DNA of 64,000 nucleotides, taken from the NCBI RefSeq assembly GCF_009569385.1, contig NZ_WBOF01000004.1, positions 208,973-272,972 on the forward strand, read 5' to 3'. Below, one piece after another: positions 33,208-40,292 of this stretch. Each line of letters begins with the position of its first letter. The first letter of the stretch is position 1. The position numbers were made by a program, and so were the translations under genes. The notes beneath the pieces are model-generated. The model was not told the origin of the DNA. It saw only the letters and a list, made by a program, of their open reading frames with translations, and searched no databases. Source of the DNA: Streptomyces kaniharaensis (GTDB lineage: Bacteria > Actinomycetota > Actinomycetes > Streptomycetales > Streptomycetaceae).

Positions 33208-33588
33208 GTGAAGAACGGTGACGTGGAAGGCCCCGGAGTGCCGCTCAGCAGAGAAGGCGCGGTAGCCGCACTCGGTGAGGCCGCTCAGTGGTGGGGCTGC
33301 GAGGTGCCGGACGATCCGGGGGTCGGCGAACTCGCCGAGTTCCTGGACGAGGTGGCCGTCCGGCTGCGTGACCGCCAGACGGACGAGCAGCTGCGCGGCG
33401 CCGCCAAGTATCTGGCCGAGGCCACCGAAGCGCTCGGGGCCGTGGCGCGGCTCCGCGGCCTTCTGCCCGTTGTCTCGTTGTGGCACTTGCGCACTGCCGT
33501 GGCCAAGGAGCAACAGGCGCGCCTCGGCCTCCCGCATGCGGCGATTCCGCACGCGGACGCGAAGACGCTGCCCGTGACGGTGTCCTGA
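33208..33588 (+). CDS. Small helical hypothetical protein
   Basis: This is a 126-residue soluble helical protein with LAEFLDEVAVRLRDRQTDEQLRGAAKYLAEATEALG in the centre. I start it at GTG 33208, which has AGGA 7 nt upstream. Upstream in-frame starts (33154, 33040) add Arg/Pro-rich low-complexity sequence and are less likely. Family unknown. It converges on the methyltransferase gene. Confidence 0.5.
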   Translation: MKNGDVEGPGVPLSREGAVAALGEAAQWWGCEVPDDPGVGELAEFLDEVAVRLRDRQTDEQLRGAAKYLAEATEALGAVARLRGLLPVVSLWHLRTAVAKEQQARLGLPHAAIPHADAKTLPVTVS

Positions 33589-33740
33589 CCCCGGGTCGAC
33601 GGACTGGCCGGTCGGTGCCCCCCCGGGGGGACGGCCGCGCGCTGGGTGACGCCGGCCGATCGCTCGGCGGGTGGCTGCCCCGGATGTTCGACCTGCACAC
33701 GGGGTTGTAACGCCGGTGCCCTGGCCGGTCCTGGACGTGG

Positions 33741-35585
33741 TCAGCGGCGGACGGGACGGCGCTTGCGGGACGGCGCCGTTGTGCCGGGGGCGGTACGGGC
33801 GGCTGCGGTCTGGGCCGTCCGGACCGCGGCCCGCTCGGTGCGGGCCTTGATGGCGCGCTTCTTCGCAGGCACCACCCTGCCCAGGACGGCCGGCCGGGTG
33901 CCGTCGTGCTCGTCGGCGGCCCGGAGAAGGGTGCGGCTGCCGGACCGGTGGAGGGCGGCGTAAAGGCTGCGCACGTAGGCGCGGGTCCGGGCCTCCCAGG
34001 CGCGGCCGAGGATGTGGCCGATCCAGGCGGCGGCGACCATGGGACTGACGGTGTCGGCGATGAGCTGGGTCTTGTTGCGGATGCCTTCACCGCGGCCGAC
34101 ATGGGTCCAGGGGAAGTCGGCGCGGAAGCCGACGGCTCGGCCCAGGTCGGCGTGGGTGTGGGTGAGGCCGTCGGCCTCGCGCTTCCACCCGTACGCGGTG
34201 CCGGTCACCGTCGTGCCCGGCTCGTCGGCGGTGAAAGTCCCGCCGCCCTTGGGCCGACCGGTCAGCGGATTGATCCCGCGTACGCCGCGGGTGTTGACCT
34301 TGTGCCCCTTCTCCCAGCCCATGCACGCGGCCCAGGTGGTCCTCGGCACCGGCTTGCTGGGCCGGTAGCTGGTGAACGGCCGGGTGTAGCGCATGCACAC
34401 CATGAACGCGCGGTTCTTCTTCGAGGCGGCCCCGTAGTCGGCGGCCTCGACCAGGCTGAACTTCGCGTACTCCCAGCCGGCCCCGTAGAACTCCGAGGCG
34501 ATCGCCTCGACCACGTACTCGGCGGCCTTCGACTTCAAGAGGTTCGAGGACTGCTCCATGGCCACCCAGCGGATGTTGTTGTACTTGGCCTGCAGCGCCA
34601 GCGGCCAGATCACGGCTTCGGCCATGAGACCCGTGCGCGCGTCCTTCAGCGCCGCCAGCGGGGCACGGACTTCGTCCCAAGTGGCTCCGGTGGGCGGGGC
34701 GTAGCCCTCCATGCCGTCCCCGGCGTCGTCGACCATGACGAACCCGGCCGCGGCCCCGGCCTGGCTGATCACTTCCTCGACCAGCCACAGAGCCTCCTCC
34801 GCGAGCCCGGCCAGCTTCCCGCCGGGCGAAAGCGTCTGGCACGGAGGGGACAGGATCACCGCGACCACGTAGCGCAGCGCCGGGTTCGCCGGGTCCAGGT
34901 CCGTGACCGAGGCGCAGATCCGCCGGAACCCGGCGGCCTGCGCCGTGGCGCACGCGGCTTCGGAAAGGTCCACCCCGACCATGTCGACGGGCTCGCCGAG
35001 CACGTGGACGATGCCCTCGCACCAACCGCCGGGCCCGGCAAAGAGATTGACGACCCGGATGGGCGCGCCCGGCTTCGGCGCGTAGAGCCATTCCACCGGC
35101 CACGGCCCGGCGAGTTCTTCGCGCTCCTGGTCACTCAGCGACGCGATGTAGGCATCGCGTTCCGCGTCGTCGAGGAGGTCGACGTCGTCCACCGGCAGGC
35201 CGAGGGTCGAGCTCACCTTCGCCACCGTCACCCGGGCCGCTTCAAGGACCCAGTACGCCATGTGCGCCCGGGCCCAGATGTCGGTGCTCTCCTCCTCCAA
35301 CCCGCCGCGGTACTCCCAGCCCTCGTCCTGCACCGACTCGGGCAGCCGCCACCGCCGGGCCTGGTCGATGGCCTCATACGCGGCGGTGATCTCGTCGGAG
35401 TGCGCGTCGGCCAGGGCCAACAGGGCGGCGCGCCTCGCGGCGGCGCGCTCGTGCAGCCGCTTCGCCTCCGCGAGGGGGCACGGCGGGGCCACCGCCGCGC
35501 CGCCCTCGTTGTCCATGGCCGCCGGGCCGCCGGGATCGCTGATCGTGTCGGGCGCCGGTCGGGCGCCGGGGGAGGGGACGTTCAT
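33741..35585 (-). CDS. DNA (cytosine-5) methyltransferase
   Basis: This 614-residue protein holds the main C5-methylase motifs: VVNLFAGPGGWCEG (motif I, residues 178-191), DMVGVDLS (II), ILSPPCQTLS with nucleophile C249 (IV), AMEQSSN in place of ENV (VI) and YGAASKKNRAFMV in place of QxRxR (VIII). It methylates cytosine in DNA. The first 170 residues form an extra helical domain, and the C-terminal 60 are very basic. No restriction enzyme is next to it, so it is an orphan. It may protect the plasmid from host restriction or act in regulation. ATG 35585 lies 91 nt after promoter site 2. Confidence 0.9.
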   Translation of the reverse strand: MNVPSPGARPAPDTISDPGGPAAMDNEGGAAVAPPCPLAEAKRLHERAAARRAALLALADAHSDEITAAYEAIDQARRWRLPESVQDEGWEYRGGLEEESTDIWARAHMAYWVLEAARVTVAKVSSTLGLPVDDVDLLDDAERDAYIASLSDQEREELAGPWPVEWLYAPKPGAPIRVVNLFAGPGGWCEGIVHVLGEPVDMVGVDLSEAACATAQAAGFRRICASVTDLDPANPALRYVVAVILSPPCQTLSPGGKLAGLAEEALWLVEEVISQAGAAAGFVMVDDAGDGMEGYAPPTGATWDEVRAPLAALKDARTGLMAEAVIWPLALQAKYNNIRWVAMEQSSNLLKSKAAEYVVEAIASEFYGAGWEYAKFSLVEAADYGAASKKNRAFMVCMRYTRPFTSYRPSKPVPRTTWAACMGWEKGHKVNTRGVRGINPLTGRPKGGGTFTADEPGTTVTGTAYGWKREADGLTHTHADLGRAVGFRADFPWTHVGRGEGIRNKTQLIADTVSPMVAAAWIGHILGRAWEARTRAYVRSLYAALHRSGSRTLLRAADEHDGTRPAVLGRVVPAKKRAIKARTERAAVRTAQTAAARTAPGTTAPSRKRRPVRR

Positions 35586-35675
35586 CGTGTGCCTCTGTGC
35601 TTTCGGCCGGCCCGGGGCCGGGCGGCGGGAACGGCCCCGCTTCCGGGGCGGTCGGACCGCGGCCCGACAGTTAAG

Positions 35676-35704
35676 ACAATGCGTGAAATCGTAGAGTTAA
35701 GAAA
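35676..35704 (-). promoter_or_regulatory. TTKCTTAA-type promoter, site 2
   Basis: TTTCTTAA (35704-35697), 15 nt, CATTGT (35681-35676) on the minus strand. The TAA of the motif is also the stop codon of the upstream gene. It drives the cytosine methyltransferase gene. Confidence 0.7.
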
Positions 35705-36077
35705 CTGAACCCGGATGGGTGTGGCCAGGGGCTTCGTCCCGCAGCATCCGCTCGACCTGCTGCTCCCCGAAGGCTCCGACCAGTGCGGCGACCTGGGCTT
35801 CCAGGCCGCGGTTGTTGATCGCGCTCGCCTGCTCGTCGGCGTCGTCGTGCACGGCGTCGAAGGCGTCGAGGTCACCCAGCTCGGGATGGGCCCCGTTGTT
35901 GTAGGCGTCCGACGAGCCGCGGTGCACCATCTCGTACACGAGCTCGCCGACGTCCGTCTCCGCCAGCCCCAGCTCCCCGGCCAGGCGGGCCAGCGCTGCG
36001 GCGCCCTGCACTTCCTGATCCGGACGCGGCGGCGTGCCGGACTCGCCGCGGTCGGCGTGCTGGCGCGAGGTGGTCAT
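35697..36077 (-). CDS. Hypothetical acidic protein
   Basis: This is a 126-residue acidic, helical protein (LAGELGLAETDVGELVYEMVHRGSSDAYNNG, later a C-terminal LVGAFGEQQVERMLRDEAPGH). No motif recognised. Its stop codon forms part of promoter site 2. It is the last of a run of small minus-strand genes starting near 38.3 kb. Confidence 0.6.
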   Translation of the reverse strand: MTTSRQHADRGESGTPPRPDQEVQGAAALARLAGELGLAETDVGELVYEMVHRGSSDAYNNGAHPELGDLDAFDAVHDDADEQASAINNRGLEAQVAALVGAFGEQQVERMLRDEAPGHTHPGSVS

Positions 36078-36218
36078 GCGGGCCTCCAGGGGCGAGGTCT
36101 TCTGCCGGTATCGGCGAAGCGGTGAACTGAACGGTCTGGGGTGTGCTCGACGGCACGGCCGAGGCCGCCGCGACCGGGTCGACCGGCCGAGCGCGGCCTC
36201 GGCCGCGCGGGGGTGCTG

Positions 36219-36845
36219 CTACAGCCGGGACAGCTGGGTGTAGTTGTGCTCCCCGTCGGTCCAGGCGAGCGCCTGGACGCGGTGGGCGACCGTCCGGCCG
36301 ACCCAGGAACCGGCCGGACCGGGATGGGACCGCTCGCCGGTGAGCCAGGCGTCCAGATCCCCGGCCAGGTCCCAGAGCCCGCCGGACGAATCCTCGGCGA
36401 ACCACTGGGAGTTCCCGCCGCAGCCGAATCTGTCGCGGTACTCCCAGACGCACACCAGGCGCAGCCCGGTGGCCGCGCCCAGGACGGCGAAGGCGGTGTT
36501 CACCTCCTGCTCGGTGTACCCGTCGCGGAACCGGCCCGTCAGCCGGCCGTCGGCGACGACCGGGGCGAGCGCCTCGTCGGCGTAGTGGGCCGGTGCCGGG
36601 CGGCCGTCCGATGCCGGCAGACCGGCGGACGGCTGCGGCGACCTGGTCGGATCTGTCGGTACGCCCAGATCGGCGAGCCGCTCTCGCAACGTGGCGAGCT
36701 GCTCGGTGAGCTGCTGGGTAAGCCGTTGGCCGTCGGCGGATCCCGGGAACCCGGTGGCCATGGCCTCCTCGTAGGACGAGGCGAGGGTGTTGCTCAGGTT
36801 GTCGGCAGCGCGGTGGGCCTGCCACAAGTCGGTGGGGTCGGGCAT
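36219..36845 (-). CDS. Hypothetical protein
   Basis: This is a 208-residue protein. The N-terminal 70 residues look like a coiled coil (LTQQLTEQLATLRERLADLG). The rest is alpha/beta with VLGAATGLRLVCVWEYRDRFGCGGNSQWF. Start ATG 36845. It belongs to the minus-strand block of unknown small proteins. No family assigned. Confidence 0.6.
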   Translation of the reverse strand: MPDPTDLWQAHRAADNLSNTLASSYEEAMATGFPGSADGQRLTQQLTEQLATLRERLADLGVPTDPTRSPQPSAGLPASDGRPAPAHYADEALAPVVADGRLTGRFRDGYTEQEVNTAFAVLGAATGLRLVCVWEYRDRFGCGGNSQWFAEDSSGGLWDLAGDLDAWLTGERSHPGPAGSWVGRTVAHRVQALAWTDGEHNYTQLSRL

Positions 36846-36938
36846 CGGGATCGCTTTCCTGGGGTGCGGGAGCGCCGACGGTCTGCGGCCCGGCGCGGAT
36901 GCCGGGGCCGCTCTGGCGACGGCGGACAGTGCGGTGGT

Positions 36939-37526
36939 TCAGGCGTCGTCGTCCTCGGCGATGCTGAGATCGAACCCGAGGGCGTGGAGGCGCTCCTTGA
37001 TGGCCTCGACGATGTCGCCGCCCTCCAGGTCGGGGTCCGTCATCGCGTCCAGGACAGCGTCCATCCCGGCCTGCGGGTCGGGCTCCGGAGCGCTGACGGC
37101 GGGGCGGCCGAACTCACCGGCGAGGACGGCCATGACCGTGCCGAGCATCTGGACGCGTTCCTCGACGTGCCGGTCGGCGGCCTCGTCGTGGTCGTCGTAG
37201 TCGTTGCCCAGCAGCGCCCCGTCCGGCCCGACGAAGGGGGTGATCTCGGCCCGCTGGCGGGCCAGCAGCGAGGCGTGCGCCGTGATCAAGCCGTGGACCA
37301 CGTCGCGGGACGACCCTCCGGCCGGGCCCGGGGCCCCGTCCAGGCCGTGGCTGTGGCACATCGCCGCGCACTGGAGCCAGCCGGTGATTTCCTGGACGCG
37401 CTCGCTGCGCACGCGGTCCCACTGGTCGAAGGGCTGCGCGGCGACGGCGGCGAGCTCGGCGAGCGCTGCGTCGACGGCGGTGGAGTCGGCATCGCCGGGG
37501 AGTGCGGTCAGGGCGGTGGCGGTCAT
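36939..37526 (-). CDS. Hypothetical protein
   Basis: This is a 195-residue, mainly helical acidic protein (DQWDRVRSERVQEITGWLQCAAMCHSHGLDG; GLITAHASLLARQRAEI). It ends in an acidic tail (SIAEDDDA). No recognised family. Start ATG 37526, same strand and spacing as its neighbours in the block. Confidence 0.6.
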   Translation of the reverse strand: MTATALTALPGDADSTAVDAALAELAAVAAQPFDQWDRVRSERVQEITGWLQCAAMCHSHGLDGAPGPAGGSSRDVVHGLITAHASLLARQRAEITPFVGPDGALLGNDYDDHDEAADRHVEERVQMLGTVMAVLAGEFGRPAVSAPEPDPQAGMDAVLDAMTDPDLEGGDIVEAIKERLHALGFDLSIAEDDDA

Positions 37527-37571
37527 CGGATTCCTCAGGGTGGGCGTCGCGCGGTCGGCGCGGACGGCGGT

Positions 37572-37934
37572 TCAGGTGGTGGGGACGCCGGGGAAGCGGC
37601 CGTACGGGTCCAGGAGGACCTCGCCGCGCTCCAGGAAGGCGCGGAAGTCGTGGCCGTGGGTGACAAGCCCTCCGAGCCCGTGGCCGCGGACGGCGTCGGT
37701 GCCGACGGCGTAGTGGGGGCGGACGATGATCTCGCCGACGACCAGCTGGTGGCTGCGCCGGCTGCCGTACCGCAGAGGGTGGGCGTCGCCGGTGCCGGGG
37801 ATGCGGCTGGAGCCGACGAAGGTGACCAGTCCGGGCCCGGAATCCTGGACGTACAACCAGGAAGGGACGTGGCGTGCGTGGGGGTCGAGCATGAGGCCGG
37901 TCAGGGCGGCGTCGGAGGGGCGGTGCGTGGTCAT
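37572..37934 (-). CDS. Hypothetical protein
   Basis: This is a 120-residue protein, mostly strands and loops (HVPSWLYVQDSGPGLVTFVGSSRIPG; LVVGEIIVRPHYAVG). No motif or family recognised. It lies between two other small genes in the same orientation and is probably transcribed with them. Confidence 0.55.
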   Translation of the reverse strand: MTTHRPSDAALTGLMLDPHARHVPSWLYVQDSGPGLVTFVGSSRIPGTGDAHPLRYGSRRSHQLVVGEIIVRPHYAVGTDAVRGHGLGGLVTHGHDFRAFLERGEVLLDPYGRFPGVPTT

Positions 37935-37997
37935 CCGGGCAGTTCCTTGGGATCGGGTCCGTTCCGGCGCCGCGCGGGCGGCGCCGGAACGGGCTGG

Positions 37998-38336
37998 CTA
38001 CTGGTCGGCGCCGGTCACGTGCAGCCCCGAGACGCTGGGCAGCTGCGAGAGGATCGTGTAGAACTCCGCCGGCCGGTATCGGGCCTTGCGCTCCTTCTTG
38101 CCGAGCCGGAGCACCAGGTGCACCTCCACGTCGTCGATGTCGTGCTCCCGGGTGGCGATGTATCCGGTGTCCAGGCACGAGAACGTCACCGACTGGACGA
38201 TCGTCATCAGTTCGCCCAAGGCGACCCGGTCGCCCTTGCGGGGCAGCGGCAGGCTGCCGGTCTCCCAGGTGAAGCCCGCCTCGTAGTCGACCTCGCCGTC
38301 GTTGATGCCCAGGTCGAAGCTGACCTCTGCACGCAT
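37998..38336 (-). CDS. Hypothetical beta-rich protein
   Basis: This is a 112-residue protein with repeated strands (AEVSFDLGINDGEVDYEAGFTWETG; TIVQSVTFSCLDTGYIATREHDIDDVEVHLVLRLG). The start is ATG 38336. It is the first gene after the tRNA-like region and promoter site 3, so it is probably expressed from that promoter. Function unknown. Confidence 0.6.
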   Translation of the reverse strand: MRAEVSFDLGINDGEVDYEAGFTWETGSLPLPRKGDRVALGELMTIVQSVTFSCLDTGYIATREHDIDDVEVHLVLRLGKKERKARYRPAEFYTILSQLPSVSGLHVTGADQ

Positions 38337-38400
38337 GGCTGTTCTCCATCTCCGTCGTTGTTGTGGCCGCGGCGCGCTGCGCCGCACGGCCGGGTGGTCG

Positions 38401-38607
38401 TGCTCCTGGCGGGAGTCGAACCCGCGCCGAGCAGACGAGCTTGGAAAACGCGCTTCCCTGCCGGGGGTTCGGGGGTGTCAGCCCCTCGTTGAGGTTCCCC
38501 AACCCTGGGGCTTTTGGCTGGCCAGGGCCCGGTCCCGGTGCATCCGCAACCGTCTCGTCATGACGCCGTTCCGTTTTACGGCCGCTCTTCCGCTGAGCTA
38601 CAGGAGC
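38401..38607 (-). tRNA. Interrupted tRNA-like gene (about 130-nt insertion)
   Basis: Read on the minus strand, the sequence begins like a tRNA: GCTCCTG acceptor strand, TA, and a perfect D arm GCTC-AGCGGAA-GAGC. It ends like one too: T arm GCGGG-TTCGACT-CCCGC, acceptor CAGGAGC and discriminator A. The seven acceptor pairs are perfect. Between the halves lie about 130 extra bases, full of GC hairpins, where the anticodon arm should be. CGCGT-TTTCCAA-GCTCG near the 3' half could be an anticodon arm (TCC, Gly) with one mismatch. It may be a tRNA with an intervening sequence, two fused tRNA remnants, or a tRNA-like regulator. The usual bacterial group I intron is longer than this. Confidence 0.4.
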
Positions 38608-38640
38608 GGGATCGGGCGGTGCACCCTCCCCACGGCGCAT

Positions 38641-38669
38641 ACATTACACAGACTCAGAGTGTTAAGCAA
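38641..38669 (-). promoter_or_regulatory. TTKCTTAA-type promoter, site 3
   Basis: TTGCTTAA (38669-38662), 15 nt, TAATGT (38646-38641) on the minus strand. The predicted transcript would begin about 25 nt before the tRNA-like sequence. Confidence 0.7.
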
Positions 38670-38700
38670 CTCCCGTTGTGTTGGTCTGCCTTCGTGGTCG

Positions 38701-39201
38701 TCAGCGGGGCTCGGCGGTCTCCCCGTCGGGCTCCGCCGGGCCGGCTTGCCGCCGGTCGCTCCGGGTGTCCGGTGCGCCCTCGTACGGATGCCACGACGCC
38801 GCCGCGCGGTGGGGAAGGTGGGTGGCGACGATGCTCGGCCAGTCCGTCTGGTCGTGTTCCCTCGGGGTGGTCGGGTGCGTGATCCAGTTGGTTGCCCCGG
38901 TCTCGTCGCTCAGCAGTGCCTCGACCAGGCACTCCCGGCACAGGCCGATCTCGGGCGTCCAGTCCCGGAAGGTCGCGGGCGTCTGCGGGTGCAGTACCGC
39001 GTGGCGCTGGGTGGCCTCCAGGATCAGGCGCGGCCAGTCGACGGCGCGCGCCACTCGCTCCAGGATGGCCGCCATGGCGTCCTCGACCACCCAGACGTCC
39101 TCGGTGGGCATGGTGGTGTAGCTGCGGGTGCGCTCGTCCCAGCGGTGGTTCCCCAGTACGTCCTGCCGGAGGGTCTTGATCACGGCGAGTCGGTTGGGCA
39201 T
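38701..39201 (-). CDS. Hypothetical protein
   Basis: This is a 166-residue protein with MPTEDVWVVEDAMAAILERVARAVDWPRLILEAT and a single Cys pair (GLCRECLVEALL) that might bind metal. The tail is charged and disordered. Start ATG 39201 with GGAG upstream. It follows the methyltransferase-like gene in the same direction. Family unknown. Confidence 0.6.
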   Translation of the reverse strand: MPNRLAVIKTLRQDVLGNHRWDERTRSYTTMPTEDVWVVEDAMAAILERVARAVDWPRLILEATQRHAVLHPQTPATFRDWTPEIGLCRECLVEALLSDETGATNWITHPTTPREHDQTDWPSIVATHLPHRAAASWHPYEGAPDTRSDRRQAGPAEPDGETAEPR

Positions 39202-39311
39202 GGCTCTCTCCTGAGGTGGGGTGCGGGTAGGGCGAGGGCTGCCGCCCTGCGGCCGGCCGGGCCGATGTGCCCGTCCGGCCGGCGCGGGCTGCGGCTCCGT
39301 CGCGGGGTGCT

Positions 39312-40199
39312 TCACAGATGCCAGTGCGGTGGCCGGGTGCGGGTGGGGTAGAGCAGCGTTCGGTGTTTGTGCTCGGCGATCGCCCGCTCGGCGCGCCGGT
39401 ACGTGGGCTCTTCGAGGTCGCGCGGGTCGCCGAAGGCGTCGCCGCAGGACACCGTCACGTTGCTGCCCAGCCGCCACAGCCGTGAGTTGACCGCGCAGCA
39501 GGCCGAGTTGATGGTGTCGAGGTCGTTCAGCCACCAGTGGTAGCGGCCCGGATCGAGGCCCTGGAAGCGCAGTGCCGCGGCGGCGGCCCGGACCATGGAG
39601 CCGGTGCCGGCGCACGGTTCGAGGAGGACGGCGCCGGACGCCGGACGGTCGGTCAGCATGATCTCGCCGGCGGGGTCGGCGGCGATCGAGGGGGTGAAGA
39701 ACTCACCGGTGGCCTGCTTCTGGCCGTGGCCGCGCATCCGCTGGACCAGGAGGCCGAGCAGGTCTTCCGACTCGCAGCGGGCGAGGTCGCTGCAGTACTC
39801 CAGCAGTCCGGCCCGCACGAGGATGCGCGCGTAGTCGGCCAGGCCGCGGATGTCGGTCTCGCTCGGATCGGCGAGCCATGCGTGCAGCGGTCCGGCGGCG
39901 TCGGCGAGGACCGGGTCGGACGCCCACAGGCTGTTCCAGCTGGCCCGCAGGGCGTCGGCCAGTTCCCCGTCGTCCAGGGGGATCAGCAGCGGGCCGTAGT
40001 CCGGCCCGTCCGCCTGGCTCGGGGAGCACAGGGCCAGCCCGGCCAGCGTGCCGACGGCGATGGCCACCTCGCCCGTACCGCCACGGTTCTCCAGCCACCA
40101 CCCGTGGGCGGCGTCGACGATGGACCGGCCGTGCTCGCGGCCGTCCTCGGGGACCATGAAGCGCCGGAAGCCGGCGGGAGGGATGCCGTACAGGGTCAT
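39312..40199 (-). CDS. N6-adenine methyltransferase-like protein lacking motif IV
   Basis: This 295-residue protein has features of N6-adenine DNA methylases. KQATGEFFTPSIAADPAGEIM resembles the conserved lead-in of HsdM-type enzymes, and LLEPCAGTGSMVRAA is the S-adenosylmethionine-binding motif I. NDLDTINSACCAVN follows. The catalytic (N/D)PP(Y/F) motif is not present before the stop. So it may bind the cofactor without catalysing, or be a specialised or regulatory relative. It is the first gene after promoter site 4 and directly follows hsdM. Confidence 0.65.
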   Translation of the reverse strand: MTLYGIPPAGFRRFMVPEDGREHGRSIVDAAHGWWLENRGGTGEVAIAVGTLAGLALCSPSQADGPDYGPLLIPLDDGELADALRASWNSLWASDPVLADAAGPLHAWLADPSETDIRGLADYARILVRAGLLEYCSDLARCESEDLLGLLVQRMRGHGQKQATGEFFTPSIAADPAGEIMLTDRPASGAVLLEPCAGTGSMVRAAAAALRFQGLDPGRYHWWLNDLDTINSACCAVNSRLWRLGSNVTVSCGDAFGDPRDLEEPTYRRAERAIAEHKHRTLLYPTRTRPPHWHL

Positions 40200-40263
40200 G
40201 TCGTACTCCAGAAAAGAGGCCGGAGGGCAGGCCGAGGGCGGGGCGTGGGGCCGCCCACCCTCG

Positions 40264-40292
40264 GCCATATGCGAATTCGTAACCTTAAGAAA
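40264..40292 (-). promoter_or_regulatory. TTKCTTAA-type promoter, site 4
   Basis: TTTCTTAA (40292-40285), 15 nt, TATGGC (40269-40264) on the minus strand. As at site 2 the upstream gene's TAA stop is inside the motif. It lies 65 nt before the methyltransferase-like gene. Confidence 0.7.

Larger units (their letters stand above)
38337..38700. other. Intergenic region holding a tRNA-like sequence and promoter site 3
   Basis: No protein gene is seen. The region contains an interrupted tRNA-like sequence (38401-38607) and the TTKCTTAA promoter site 3 (38641-38669), both on the minus strand. GC-rich complementary tracts fill the middle of the tRNA-like part. Confidence 0.6.

Noticed and set aside
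33589..33740. CCCCCCCGGGGGG tract as a terminator
   Set aside because: The stem is short and repetitive, with no T-run and no clear loop; evidence is too weak to list.
38401..38607. Group I intron inside the tRNA-like gene
   Set aside because: The insertion is about 130 nt, below the size of known bacterial group I introns, and I see no conserved core. I leave the nature of the insertion open.
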